A program made the position numbers and the translations under genes. 64,000 nucleotides of DNA from positions 43,501-107,500 of the forward strand of contig CP054689.1 in NCBI GenBank assembly GCA_013348725.1, in the 5' to 3' direction. Each line of letters opens with the position of its first letter. Positions within the stretch are counted from its first letter, which is position 1. The DNA is from Ectothiorhodospiraceae bacterium 2226. Lineage in GTDB: Bacteria > Pseudomonadota > Gammaproteobacteria > GCA-013348725. The notes beneath the pieces are model-generated. The model was not told the origin of the DNA. It made no database searches and worked only from the letters and a program-made list of their open reading frames with translations. This document shows positions 25,013 through 35,311 of this stretch, piece after piece.

Positions 25013-25059
25013 CAAGCCTAACCTTTCGCAGGGGCACGGCGCGCGCCGCGCGGGGTGTG

Positions 25060-25764
25060 TCAGCCGTCGCGCCGCAGCAGGCGGCGGCTCTGCAGCGGGC
25101 GTCCACCAAGATACGGTGCCAAGGCGGCGCGCAGCAGCTGCTTGGCCTCCTGCAGCACCGCCGAATCCTCCAACTCGCCCCGCGCCAGCGCGAGCAGCGT
25201 CGCGCCCTGCACGATCGGGCCGGCCGCGGGCGCCCCGGCGACCGCAGGCAGCGGGCCAAGCTCGAGATGATAACAGTAGCGTTCCGAGGGAGACAGGGGC
25301 ACTCCGCCGTGCGCCTCGCGATCCAGCAGCAGGCCGTAGCCAAGCGCGTCCAGCAGGTCCCGTTCAAACAAACGCAGCGCCGGCTCGCCATCGTTGTGGG
25401 CCAGCGCGGCGAGTGCCCGCGTGTACGCCGCGAACAGTCCTTCGTGTGGATCGTGGCGCCGCAGCAGGCGCACGAGCAGCTCGTTGAGGTAGAACCCACT
25501 CGGCAGGACGCGCGGCGGCAACCGCAAAGGCGCCCCGGCCGGCTCGGCGCCAGTCAGCGTGCCGAGCTCGCCGCGGCCCGACCAGGACACGAGCAACGGC
25601 GCGAAGGGCTGTAGCAGGGGCCCGAGCCGCGACCGGGCGCCGCGCACGCCGCGCGCGACCAGCCCGATGCGCCCATAGTCGCGCGAAAATACTTCGAGCA
25701 GCGCGCTGGTGTCGCGGTACGGGCGTCGGTGCAGCAGGAACGCCGCCTGCAGCTGAGCCTGCAT
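25060..25764 (-). CDS. recO: DNA repair protein RecO
   Basis: Recombination mediator that helps load RecA on SSB-coated DNA. It is 234 residues, with the N-terminal OB-fold ([20 protein letters not shown], then [15 protein letters not shown]) and a helical C-terminal part ([36 protein letters not shown]). The zinc-finger cysteines of some RecO proteins are absent, as in many gammaproteobacteria. The start overlaps the era stop by one base (TGATG), indicating coupling. Confidence 0.93.
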   Translation of the reverse strand: MQAQLQAAFLLHRRPYRDTSALLEVFSRDYGRIGLVARGVRGARSRLGPLLQPFAPLLVSWSGRGELGTLTGAEPAGAPLRLPPRVLPSGFYLNELLVRLLRRHDPHEGLFAAYTRALAALAHNDGEPALRLFERDLLDALGYGLLLDREAHGGVPLSPSERYCYHLELGPLPAVAGAPAAGPIVQGATLLALARGELEDSAVLQEAKQLLRAALAPYLGGRPLQSRRLLRRDG

Positions 25765-26666
25765 CAGCCCTCGTCGGTGTACCCGAGCTGGCGCAGCGCG
25801 CGCTCATCGTCGGCCCAGTGCTCGCGCACCTTCACCCACAGCTCCAGATAGATCTTCTGCCCGAACAGCCGCTCCATGTCCTCGCGCGCCTGGCGGCCGA
25901 CCTTCTTCAGGCGCTCACCGCCCTTGCCGATCACGATCGCTTTCTGGCTATCGCGCTCCACCACCACGACGGCGCGGATGAACAACGTGCCCTTCTCCTC
26001 GCGAAAGGCCTCAACGTCCACGGTGACCGCATAGGGCAGCTCCTGGCCGAGCTGGCGCATGAGCTTCTCGCGGATGATCTCGCTGGCGAAGAAGCGCTCG
26101 CTGCGGTCGGTGAGCTGATCCTCAGGATAGATGGGCGGCTGAACCGGCAGCAGGGCCTCGACCTCCTCCAGCAACACCTCGACGTTGCGCCCCGATTGGG
26201 CCGACAGGGGAATGATGTGGCGCGCCTGGGGGACACGCTCGGCCAGTTCCTGCAGATAGGGCAGCAGCTGGGCCTTGTCCTTGACGCGATCGACCTTGTT
26301 GACCACCACGATCAGCGGTTGCGGGACCGTCGCCAAGCGCTCCAGGACGAGATCATCCTCGTCCTCCCAACGAGGCGCCTCGACCACGAATAGCACGGCG
26401 TCCACCCCTTCCAGGGCGCCGACGGCGGCGCGGTTCATGTACCGGTTCACCGCCCGTTTGGCCTTGCGGTGCAGGCCGGGGGTGTCCACGTACACGGCCT
26501 GGTGCGTGGCGGTCGTGTGGATCCCGAGCAGGCGGTGGCGCGTGGTCTGCGGGCGGTCGGAGGTGATACTGAGCTTCTGGCCCAGGATACGGTTCAGCAG
26601 GGTCGACTTGCCGACGTTCGGCCGCCCGACGATGGCCACCAGGCCGGCGCGAAACGAGTCATCCAT
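25764..26666 (-). CDS. era: GTPase Era
   Basis: Ribosome-associated GTPase required for 16S rRNA maturation and 30S assembly. It is 300 residues with G1 GRPNVGKSTLLNRI near residue 15, G3 VDTPGLHRKAK, G4 VVNKVDRVKD and a C-terminal KH domain with VIGKGGERLKKVG that binds the 3' end of 16S rRNA. The start overlaps the end of rnc by eight bases, the standard rnc-era operon. Confidence 0.97.
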   Translation of the reverse strand: MDDSFRAGLVAIVGRPNVGKSTLLNRILGQKLSITSDRPQTTRHRLLGIHTTATHQAVYVDTPGLHRKAKRAVNRYMNRAAVGALEGVDAVLFVVEAPRWEDEDDLVLERLATVPQPLIVVVNKVDRVKDKAQLLPYLQELAERVPQARHIIPLSAQSGRNVEVLLEEVEALLPVQPPIYPEDQLTDRSERFFASEIIREKLMRQLGQELPYAVTVDVEAFREEKGTLFIRAVVVVERDSQKAIVIGKGGERLKKVGRQAREDMERLFGQKIYLELWVKVREHWADDERALRQLGYTDEG

Positions 26667-27339
26667 CCAGCAATTGCTCCAATAGTGTTTGCGCAGCGGC
26701 TTGCTCGGCCTTGCGGCGCGAGGCGCCGATACCTCGCGAGGGGCCGATGGCTACGCCTTCCACCTGACACTCCACGGTAAAGCTCTGCTCATGCGCCTCG
26801 CCCTCTACCGAGAGCACAGTGTAGACCGGCAACGGCAGGCGCCGCGATTGCAGGAACTCCTGCAGGCGTGTCTTGGGATCCTTCAGCGTTCCCGCGGCGG
26901 TGGGTAGCACATCCAGGCGCGCCTGAAAGAGCGAGCGAATCAGGTCCTCGGCCGCCGCCATGCCCTGATCCAGGTACACCGCCCCGAACACCGCCTCCAG
27001 CGCGTCGGCGAGAATGGAGCTGCGCCGAAACCCGCCGCTCTTCAATTCCCCCGGGCCGAGTTCCAGGCACTCCCCCAACTTGAGATCACGTGCGATCTCG
27101 GCCAAGGTGTCGCCGCGCACCAGGCTGGCGCGCAAGCGGCTTAGCGAGCCCTCGTCCGCGGCGGGGTGACGTTCAAACAGTTCGGCCGCGATCACGAAAT
27201 TGAGCAGCCCGTCGCCCAGGAACTCCAGGCGTTCGTTGTGGTTGCCCCCGACGCTGCGATGGCGCAGCGCGGTATGCAGCAGCCGCTCGTCCCGAAAGCG
27301 ATAGCCGAGGCGCTTGCTGAGAGCATCCAGCGGCCTCAC
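26659..27339 (-). CDS. rnc: Ribonuclease III
   Basis: Double-strand-specific endoribonuclease for rRNA and mRNA processing. It is 226 residues: catalytic domain with the signature NERLEFLGDGLLNF near residues 36-49 (GDG where most enzymes have GDS or GDA) and EAVFGAVYLDQG with the second acidic cluster, then a C-terminal dsRNA-binding domain (DPKTRLQEFLQSRRLPLPVY to GASRRKAEQAAAQTLLEQL). The start overlaps the upstream DUF4845 gene by four bases. Confidence 0.96.
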   Translation of the reverse strand: MRPLDALSKRLGYRFRDERLLHTALRHRSVGGNHNERLEFLGDGLLNFVIAAELFERHPAADEGSLSRLRASLVRGDTLAEIARDLKLGECLELGPGELKSGGFRRSSILADALEAVFGAVYLDQGMAAAEDLIRSLFQARLDVLPTAAGTLKDPKTRLQEFLQSRRLPLPVYTVLSVEGEAHEQSFTVECQVEGVAIGPSRGIGASRRKAEQAAAQTLLEQLLDG

Positions 27340-27701
27340 TCGGCGCGAACCTCCGCGGTGTGGGTGAAGTGCGCGACCACGTCGAGGTTACCCAGCCAGT
27401 GCTGGCGAATCTCGTACACCACGTCGACCTGATAGACCGCACCCTGACGGCGGATGTTGATGTGGTTGCGGTTCACGTCCGTGACCTGATTGACCTGCAA
27501 GCGGCGCATGAGGCCGTCCATGACGGCCCGCGGCGAGGCCTGCGGCTCCTGTTCGCGTTCCAGCGAGTTGAGCGCCGAACGCACCTTGAAATCCTGGTAA
27601 TAGATCGGAAACAGCTTGATGCCCGACAGGACCACCAAGCCGAGTAATACGACAATCAGCAATAGGCCGGGCAGGCTCGCCCCGCGCTGTCCTGAGTTCA
27701 T
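27336..27701 (-). CDS. DUF4845 family membrane protein
   Basis: 121 residues with an N-terminal type-IV-pilin-like hydrophobic helix (GASLPGLLLIVVLLGLVVLS) followed by a small periplasmic domain (LFPIYYQDFKVRSAL, VTDVNRNHINIRR, YEIRQHWLGNLDVVAHF). I start at the ATG at 27701, which has AGGAGG upstream; the open frame continues further but without a ribosome site. The gene between lepB and rnc is a constant feature of this operon in gammaproteobacteria, and its role is not known. Confidence 0.85.
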   Translation of the reverse strand: MNSGQRGASLPGLLLIVVLLGLVVLSGIKLFPIYYQDFKVRSALNSLEREQEPQASPRAVMDGLMRRLQVNQVTDVNRNHINIRRQGAVYQVDVVYEIRQHWLGNLDVVAHFTHTAEVRAE

Positions 27702-27788
27702 TGCACAACCTCCTGCGCCCCTCGCGCTCCGAAGTCCAAGCTCCATCCGTGGAGGTTGCCGTTGCACCGCTCCCTGCGCCCGTGCCGC

Positions 27789-28592
27789 CTATTCGATTGC
27801 GTTGCCGATGCGACCCCAGGCGATGCCGCCATTGGCCGGATCCCAGTTCATCCAGATGAGAAAGGCCTTGCCGACCAGGTGATCTTCCGGCACGGTTCCC
27901 CAGTATCGGCTGTCTTTGCTGTTGTCGCGGTTGTCGCCCATCACGAAATACTCACCTGCCGGGATCTGCCACTCCTGATCCAGCGAGGCCGCGCCGCTGC
28001 GCACCAGAATCTGATGCGGCGGCTCGCGCAGCCGTTCCTCGCGCAGGCTGGCACCGGTCATGACCGCACCGGCTCCGCTGCCGATGTAGGTGCTGAGCGG
28101 CTGCTGGCCGACTTCTTCGCCGTTCACGTACAGCACCTTGTCCTGATAGGCCACGTGGTCGCCGGGCACGGCGACCACGCGTTTGATGTAGTCGACCCGC
28201 GGGTCCTCGGGATAACGAAACACGATGACATCACCGCGCTGCGGCTCCCCGACGCCGATCACCTTGGTGTTGAGCACCGGCAGGCGGATGCCGTAGCTGA
28301 ACTTGTTGACCAGGATGAAATCGCCGACCAGCAGCGTGGGCATCATCGAGCCCGAGGGGATGCGGAACGGTTCGGCGAGGAAGGAGCGCAGCAGGAGCAC
28401 GATCACGATCACCGGAAAAAACGAGCGCGCGTATTCGACGATGACCGGTTCCTTGGCGGGCAGCGACGCGGGCCGCCCATCGCCGGCCGCTACCGCCGCG
28501 CCTTGGCGCCGCGGCGCGAAGAACAGCACGTCCACCAACCAGATGCCGCCGGTGATCAGGGCGGCCAACACCAACAGCAACGCGAAGTCCAC
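27789..28592 (-). CDS. lepB: Signal peptidase I LepB
   Basis: Membrane serine/lysine protease that removes Sec and Tat signal peptides. It is 267 residues with two N-terminal membrane segments (about residues 3-25 and 52-70). The catalytic serine is S82 in IPSGSMMPTL and the lysine is K137 in DYIKRVVAVPGD; GDNRDNSKDSRYWG is conserved box E. I take the GTG at 28592, two bases after the lepA stop, with AGGA upstream. The ATG-started frame from 28736 runs through lepA and is wrong. Confidence 0.95.
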   Translation of the reverse strand: MDFALLLVLAALITGGIWLVDVLFFAPRRQGAAVAAGDGRPASLPAKEPVIVEYARSFFPVIVIVLLLRSFLAEPFRIPSGSMMPTLLVGDFILVNKFSYGIRLPVLNTKVIGVGEPQRGDVIVFRYPEDPRVDYIKRVVAVPGDHVAYQDKVLYVNGEEVGQQPLSTYIGSGAGAVMTGASLREERLREPPHQILVRSGAASLDQEWQIPAGEYFVMGDNRDNSKDSRYWGTVPEDHLVGKAFLIWMNWDPANGGIAWGRIGNAIE

Positions 28593-28594
28593 GG

Positions 28595-30400
<1,806 letters not shown>

Positions 30401-30550
30401 ACCGCTTCCTCACGCCTGCCGGCGCCGAAAACAACAGAGGCGCCTCGCGGGCGCCTCGCACGACTCGGAGCCTGACTGAAGAGCCTGGCGCGGACCGCGG
30501 TCGCGGGCCCCGCCGCGGCTTCCCGACAAGCCGCCGTATGGTAGCCGATT

Positions 30551-30796
30551 TCAGGCGGGCTCGAAATAGCGCCGCAGCGCCGCCTCGTCCAGGTGGTAGT
30601 GGCACAGCTCCCGTTCGCCGGCCATCAGTACCGGCACCCGCTCGCCGTAACGCTCCGCCAGCGCAGGGTCGCCGTCCACGTCCACCACCTCGAGGTGGAA
30701 GCCGTAGCGGGCGTGCCACGGCTCCAGAGCCTGGATCATCTCACCGCATAAATGGCAGTACGCGCGCCCATACAGGACCAGCGCCGGCTCACTCAT
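30551..30796 (-). CDS. Glutaredoxin-family protein (DUF836)
   Basis: 81-residue thioredoxin-fold protein with the redox motif CHLC at residues 14-17 (GRAYCHLCGEM) and a cis-proline in RVPVLMAG. Such small proteins commonly sit between degP/mucD and lepA in gammaproteobacteria; their substrate is unknown. The start overlaps the end of the upstream degP-like gene by eight bases. Confidence 0.85.
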   Translation of the reverse strand: MSEPALVLYGRAYCHLCGEMIQALEPWHARYGFHLEVVDVDGDPALAERYGERVPVLMAGERELCHYHLDEAALRRYFEPA

Positions 30797-32249
30797 CGGC
30801 GCCCAGTTTTAGTGCGATGAACACCGGCCCGCCCTGGCGCTGGATGAGCACCGGCACCGAGCGCCCCGCCGGCAGCTCACGCACCTTCTGCTGAAAGTCG
30901 GCGAGCCCCTCAACGGGGGCGTTGTTGATGCGCGTGATCACGTCGCCGCGCCGGATGCCCGCCTGGGCCGCCGGGCCGGGGCGCACCTGCGTAACCACCA
31001 CGCCCCCTTCGACGATACCGAGTTGCTGGCGCTGCTCCGCGTTGAGCTCTGCAAGCCCGACGTTCAGACGCTGTTCCATCGCGGGGCCGTTGCGCTCGCG
31101 CGGCTGCCGCTGGGCCAGCTCCTCCTCCCGCGGCAGTTCTTCGATGGTCAGGCTGAGCGACTTGTGCTCCCCGTCGCGGATCAGCCCGACCTCGGCCTCG
31201 GCGCCGACCCGCGCGCGGCCGACCAGGTGCGGCAGGTCGGACGAGTGGGCCACCTCCTGGCCGTTGAACTCCACGATCACGTCGCCGACCTGGATGCCGC
31301 CCTGACTGGCGGGGCTCTCCTCCAGCACCTGCGCCACCAGCGCGCCGCGCGGCCGCGTCATGCCGAACGACTCGGCTAGCTCACGCGTGACATCTTGAAT
31401 CAACACCCCGAGCCAGCCGCGCGTCACAGTGCCCTTGGTCTTGAGCTGATCCGCGATGTCCATCGCCATATCCATGGGGATGGCAAACGAGAGCCCCATG
31501 AACCCGCCGGTGCGGCTGTAGATCTGCGAGTTGATGCCCACCACCTCGCCGTCCAGGTTGAACAGCGGGCCGCCCGAATTGCCGGGGTTGATGGCCACGT
31601 CGGTCTGAATGAACGGCACGTAGGTTTCCCGCGGCAGGCTGCGGCCGATGGCGCTCACCACCCCCACCGAGACCGAGTGGTCGAAGCCGAACGGCGAACC
31701 GATCGCCATCACCCACTCGCCCACCTTGAGGTCTTCCGAGCGCCCCACCCGCACCTGCGGCAGGTCATCGGCTTCGATGCGCAGCAGCGCGATGTCGCTG
31801 CGCTCGTCGTGGCCGATCAGTTCGGCCACCAGCTCGCGGCGGTCGGCCAGGCGCACGACGATCTCTTCGGCATCGCGCACCACGTGATAGTTGGTAAGCA
31901 CGAAACCCTCGGCATCGATGATGAAGCCCGAGCCGAGCGACTGCGACTCGAAGGCCTCCGGCGGCGGCGCGCCGCCCTCGGGGCCTTCACCGAAGAAATG
32001 TCGGAACAAGTCGCCCCACGGCCCCTCCGGCATATCGGGCATCTCCGGCATCCGGAAGCCCGGCATGTCCTGGCCCTGCGCCCGCTGCGTGGTGCTGATG
32101 TTCACCACCGCCGGACTGTTCTGCTCCGCCAGCTCGGTGAAATCCGGCAGCGCGGCGCGCGCCTGCACGGCCGACCACTGCAGCGTCAGCAGTGCGGCCG
32201 CCGCCAGCATGGTCCACCACCGGATGCCCGGGTTAGCTACTGTCTTCAT
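30789..32249 (-). CDS. mucD: DegP/MucD-type periplasmic serine protease
   Basis: Periplasmic protease/chaperone of the envelope stress response. It is 486 residues with a signal peptide of about 33 residues (MLAAAALLTLQWSAVQARA). The triad is H122 in LTNYHVV, D152 in RSDIALLRIE and S225 in NPGNSGGPLF. Two PDZ domains follow (GWLGVLIQDVTRELAESFGM; RQQLGIVEGGVVVTQVRPG). A Met/Pro-rich loop (RMPEMPDMPEGPWGDLF) is typical of this branch. The start overlaps the rseC stop by four bases, and it belongs to the rpoE regulon operon; degQ is an alternative name. Confidence 0.93.
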   Translation of the reverse strand: MKTVANPGIRWWTMLAAAALLTLQWSAVQARAALPDFTELAEQNSPAVVNISTTQRAQGQDMPGFRMPEMPDMPEGPWGDLFRHFFGEGPEGGAPPPEAFESQSLGSGFIIDAEGFVLTNYHVVRDAEEIVVRLADRRELVAELIGHDERSDIALLRIEADDLPQVRVGRSEDLKVGEWVMAIGSPFGFDHSVSVGVVSAIGRSLPRETYVPFIQTDVAINPGNSGGPLFNLDGEVVGINSQIYSRTGGFMGLSFAIPMDMAMDIADQLKTKGTVTRGWLGVLIQDVTRELAESFGMTRPRGALVAQVLEESPASQGGIQVGDVIVEFNGQEVAHSSDLPHLVGRARVGAEAEVGLIRDGEHKSLSLTIEELPREEELAQRQPRERNGPAMEQRLNVGLAELNAEQRQQLGIVEGGVVVTQVRPGPAAQAGIRRGDVITRINNAPVEGLADFQQKVRELPAGRSVPVLIQRQGGPVFIALKLGADE

Positions 32250-32746
32250 AAGCTGCGGGATTCCTTCGTTGCCTGTCGGGCTGGGATTGTCATGGCCGCC
32301 GGCTCGCGCCGGAGTATCACGGCCTGGTAGCGCGGGTCGTCGGCCAGCCGTGTGCTGTGGCGACGCAGCCAAGCTAGGCCGAGGGCGAGGCCGGCCACGC
32401 CGAATGCCGCGACCAGCGCGTCGCCGGCCGCCACATTGAGCTGTACCGCGAGCGTTTCGCCGAGCAGCCCGAACACGAACAGGCCAAGCAAGGGCACCAG
32501 ATACACCGCCAGCGAGCCCTGCACCAGCGCGCCTTCTGCCACGCCCAGTACGACGGTGTCGCCCGGCTGCGCATCAACCGGGTTCATTGCCTTGAGGCGC
32601 GTGTAGCGCCGCCCCACCACCTGCGCCAACACGCCGGTGCCGCAGCCCTTATTGACCGAACAGCTGCCGCAGGCGCTCTGGCGCTCGCGCTCCACCCACG
32701 CGTGCGTGCCCTCGCGGGCAACGACGGTGGCGCGCTCCTCGATCAT
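32246..32746 (-). CDS. rseC: RseC/MucC-family membrane regulator
   Basis: 166-residue inner-membrane protein with an N-terminal cysteine cluster (CGSCSVNKGCGTG near residues 26-38), which may hold an iron-sulfur or redox site, and two transmembrane segments (LAVYLVPLLGLFVFGLLGE and LVAAFGVAGLALGLAWL). RseC proteins affect SoxR reduction and sigma-E activity. It overlaps rseB by four bases and degP-like mucD by four bases. Confidence 0.9.
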   Translation of the reverse strand: MIEERATVVAREGTHAWVERERQSACGSCSVNKGCGTGVLAQVVGRRYTRLKAMNPVDAQPGDTVVLGVAEGALVQGSLAVYLVPLLGLFVFGLLGETLAVQLNVAAGDALVAAFGVAGLALGLAWLRRHSTRLADDPRYQAVILRREPAAMTIPARQATKESRSL

Positions 32747-33720
32747 TCCGCGTCCGGCGTCGGCGCGATCGACTCGCCGATCATGCGCACCGTGGCCGCC
32801 GGCACCTCGCCCACCACCGTCACCTGGTGCTCGGCGACCACGCGGCTATAGGCGTTTACGGCACCCATGCGCGAGCGCCCCACGATGGGCTCCTGATCGA
32901 GGCTTTGTTCCTCGATGAATACCGACACGGACGACAACCCGTCGGTGAACACCATGTGCTCCACCGGCATCATGCTGGTGGAAAGGTAGTTCTTGCGATG
33001 CACTTCCAGACTGAAACCCTCGGGCAGCGCGCTCACCTGCCAGGGGCTGCGCTCCGGCCGGCTGTCGGCCTTGGTCTCCTTCTGGCGGTGCCAGGCATAC
33101 TCCTTGCCCGACACGGACGGCTGCATCAGCGCGGCCGGCACCTGATCCAGTACTTGCAGCTCCGTGAACATGAACTGCTCCACCGCCTCACCCTGCTCGT
33201 TCACCAGGTTGGCCTTCAACAACAGATGATTTTCCACATCCAACCACAGCTCGTAACCATAGCGGTAACCATCACGCGGCTGAATGGCGAACTTGCGGGC
33301 AACGCGTCCGGCAACGCGGTCCTCGCCATGCGCGGCGAAGGTGTAATGGCGCTCGAGTTCGTCGAGGCGGGTAGGCAGGATCATCGGAAAGCCGCGGTTC
33401 GAGCGGCTGGTCTCGACCACCACCGACTTGCTGTCCGGGAGGATACAGGTGACCAGGTCGGCGTCGCGGATCACCTCGCGCGGATGGCCGGTGAGCGAAA
33501 CCAATCGCTCCGCCTTCCCCTGCTCATCGGCGCTCTGGATGATGCGCATCGCATGCATCTGGCCGTCGTGCATGTACACGAAGGTCCCGTCGAAGTTGAG
33601 CGTACGCAGGGCCTCGGACATGCGCTCCAGCCACACCTGCGGCTCAACCGAATCCTCCGCTATCGCGGTACCGGCCACCGCGCACAGCAGGATGCACCCG
33701 ATGAACTTAACGCCCTTCAT
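32743..33720 (-). CDS. rseB: Sigma-E regulatory protein RseB (MucB)
   Basis: Periplasmic protein that binds the anti-sigma factor RseA and protects it from proteolysis until envelope stress or lipid signals remove it. It is 325 residues with a signal peptide (IGCILLCAVAGTAIA) and the lipoprotein-carrier-like fold: WLERMSEALRTLNFDGTFVY, MHAMRIIQSADEQGK and GYRYGYELWLDVENHLLLKA, then a C-terminal domain ending with VVGEVPAATVRMIGESIAP. The start overlaps rseA by 14 bases. Confidence 0.93.
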   Translation of the reverse strand: MKGVKFIGCILLCAVAGTAIAEDSVEPQVWLERMSEALRTLNFDGTFVYMHDGQMHAMRIIQSADEQGKAERLVSLTGHPREVIRDADLVTCILPDSKSVVVETSRSNRGFPMILPTRLDELERHYTFAAHGEDRVAGRVARKFAIQPRDGYRYGYELWLDVENHLLLKANLVNEQGEAVEQFMFTELQVLDQVPAALMQPSVSGKEYAWHRQKETKADSRPERSPWQVSALPEGFSLEVHRKNYLSTSMMPVEHMVFTDGLSSVSVFIEEQSLDQEPIVGRSRMGAVNAYSRVVAEHQVTVVGEVPAATVRMIGESIAPTPDAE

Positions 33721-34279
33721 AACTAGCCCGCTCGGCCGATTCCATGCCCACGATACGCATGTACGGCAACATCCCCTGCATACCGGTGGAGGCCGAGTAC
33801 TCGTTATGGTTGACCACGTAGCTGTTGAGGCGCGACTCGATCATCGGCTGCCCTCGATCCCAGCGCGGCACCTCGGACACCAGCTGTCCCGACGCGCTGC
33901 CGGAGGGTGCCGTGGCGGCGACCACCGGCTCGAAACCCGCCTCCTCGGGGCTCTGCGGCAGCCCGACCAGCACCGCCACGCCGAGGACGCTGGCCGCCAC
34001 CGCCAGACCGGCGGCCCGCTTGGGATGCTGGAGTATGCGCCGGCGCGGGGCGAGGATCGCCGGCTCCTGCTCCAGAGCGGCGCTCACCCGCGCCGCGATG
34101 CCGGTATCCACCGCCACCGGCAGGTCGTTGCGTAATGCGTCGCCAATCAAGTGATACCGGCCCCATGCCGCTCTCAATTCGGCATCCTTGCCCAGCCGGT
34201 CCAGCAGGCTCTGCTCCTCTCGTGCGTCGACTTGTCCGTCGACCAACGCCGAGATGTGTTCGCGGTCTTCTTTGCTCAT
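33707..34279 (-). CDS. rseA: Anti-sigma-E factor RseA (MucA)
   Basis: 190-residue single-pass inner-membrane anti-sigma factor that holds RpoE. The cytoplasmic N-terminal domain opens MSKEDREHISALVDGQVDAR and contains AWGRYHLIGDALRNDLP, both RseA signatures. The membrane helix AAGLAVAASVLGVAVLVGL lies near residues 90-108, and the periplasmic tail ends with QGMLPYMRIVGMES, the region that meets RseB. It lies 35 bases downstream of rpoE. Confidence 0.93.
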   Translation of the reverse strand: MSKEDREHISALVDGQVDAREEQSLLDRLGKDAELRAAWGRYHLIGDALRNDLPVAVDTGIAARVSAALEQEPAILAPRRRILQHPKRAAGLAVAASVLGVAVLVGLPQSPEEAGFEPVVAATAPSGSASGQLVSEVPRWDRGQPMIESRLNSYVVNHNEYSASTGMQGMLPYMRIVGMESAERASYEGR

Positions 34280-34314
34280 GGCGTCTTACCTAGCTCGCAA
34301 AAGACGCGGCCGCC

Positions 34315-34890
34315 CTAGTCCAGGAGCGGCCGAAGTTTGTTGTCGATAGCCTCGCGCGCGCGGAAGATGCGCGAGCGCACGGTGCCGATAGGGCATGCCA
34401 TGGCTTGCGCAATTTCCTCATAGCTCAAACCCTCCAGCTCGCGCAGGATGATGGCGGTGCGGAGATCTTCCGGCAGTTGATCGATGGCCTCATGGACCAC
34501 ACGCCCGATCTCGTCCTTGAGCGCCATGCGCTCGGGCGAGCCGACGTCCTTGAGCGCCGACTCCCCTTCCAGGTATTCGGCATCCGCCACGTCGATGTCC
34601 GCCTCGGGCGGCCGGCGCCCCTGGGCGACCAAGTGATTCTTGGCCGTGTTGATCGCGATGCGATAGAGCCACGTGTAGAATGCACTTTCGCCTCGGAAGT
34701 TCGCCAAGGCCCTGTAGGCCTTGATAAAACTTTCCTGCGCGACGTCGTACACCTCGTCGGGGTCGCGCACGTAGCGGGAGATGAGCTTGACGATCTTGTG
34801 CTGGTATTTGAGCACCAGGGTGTCAAAGGCTTTCTTGTCTCCGCGCTGAACCCGCTCGACCAGTGCCTGATCAACCCTATGCTCCCCCAT
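34315..34890 (-). CDS. rpoE: RNA polymerase sigma-E factor RpoE (AlgU)
   Basis: Extracytoplasmic-function sigma factor for envelope stress. It is 191 residues from the ATG at 34890 (MGEHRVDQALVERVQRGDKK), preceded by GAGGAAGG; an in-frame ATG at 34932 lacks such a site. Region 2 reads YQHKIVKLISRYVRDPDEVY, DVAQESFIKAYRALANFRGE and SAFYTWLYRIAINTAKNHL; region 4 reads LPEDLRTAIILRELEGLSYE and MACPIGTVRSRIFRAREAI. It heads the rseABC-degP operon and is preceded by its own sigma-E-like promoter. Confidence 0.96.
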   Translation of the reverse strand: MGEHRVDQALVERVQRGDKKAFDTLVLKYQHKIVKLISRYVRDPDEVYDVAQESFIKAYRALANFRGESAFYTWLYRIAINTAKNHLVAQGRRPPEADIDVADAEYLEGESALKDVGSPERMALKDEIGRVVHEAIDQLPEDLRTAIILRELEGLSYEEIAQAMACPIGTVRSRIFRAREAIDNKLRPLLD

Positions 34891-34938
34891 CCCAACCTTC
34901 CTCGTTTCGGGCAGGAGAGCATGTTCCCGCACCGCTTT

Positions 34939-34966
34939 TTATGACAGCGTGCCTGATATATAGTTC
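34939..34966 (-). promoter_or_regulatory. Candidate sigma-E (AlgU) autoregulatory promoter of rpoE
   Basis: The minus strand carries GAACTA (34966-34961), a 16-base spacer and TCATAA (34944-34939), close to the RpoE/AlgU consensus GAACTT-N16/17-TCTGA. It lies about 50 bases upstream of the rpoE start. Autoregulation is the rule for this operon; the match is by eye. Confidence 0.55.
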
Positions 34967-35311
34967 GCCGGATAAAGTCATTCCCGTATTGTGGCTTATC
35001 CGACCTCGGCGTGTCAGCCTTCGTCTGGGCCGACGGCCGCGGCTTGCCCACGGGAAGGACGCGGGATGCACTGCCAACGCCCCGCGCGAACCGCGCTCGG
35101 CCGGCCCGGGAGTTCGTCCGGCGCACAACGATATCGACGACACTGTCCATGCCAAGTGAGACAGCCGTGGCGCAGGGAGTTCGCGCCGCGGACCAAGTTT
35201 TCATTGCCGCCCTACCGAGTGCCCCCTCGGTCGACGGTGTTGCGACCATCCAACCCACGTGACTCGCCCCGATCCTGGCGCGAGCACCCCCTTGACGAGG
35301 GATCCGCGCCG
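34967..35311. other. Intergenic region between rpoE and nadB
   Basis: The 345 bases between the rpoE promoter and the nadB start hold no convincing gene. A plus-strand frame is open from 34991 into nadB, but its translation (Pro/Arg/Ala rich, many Cys) has no resemblance to the NadB N-terminus. The nadB promoter must lie here, but no clear -35/-10 pair was found. Confidence 0.5.

Noticed and set aside
34991..35311. An N-terminal extension of NadB
   Set aside because: The frame is open, but the translation has no similarity to NadB, and family length and the FAD motif position support the start at 35312.
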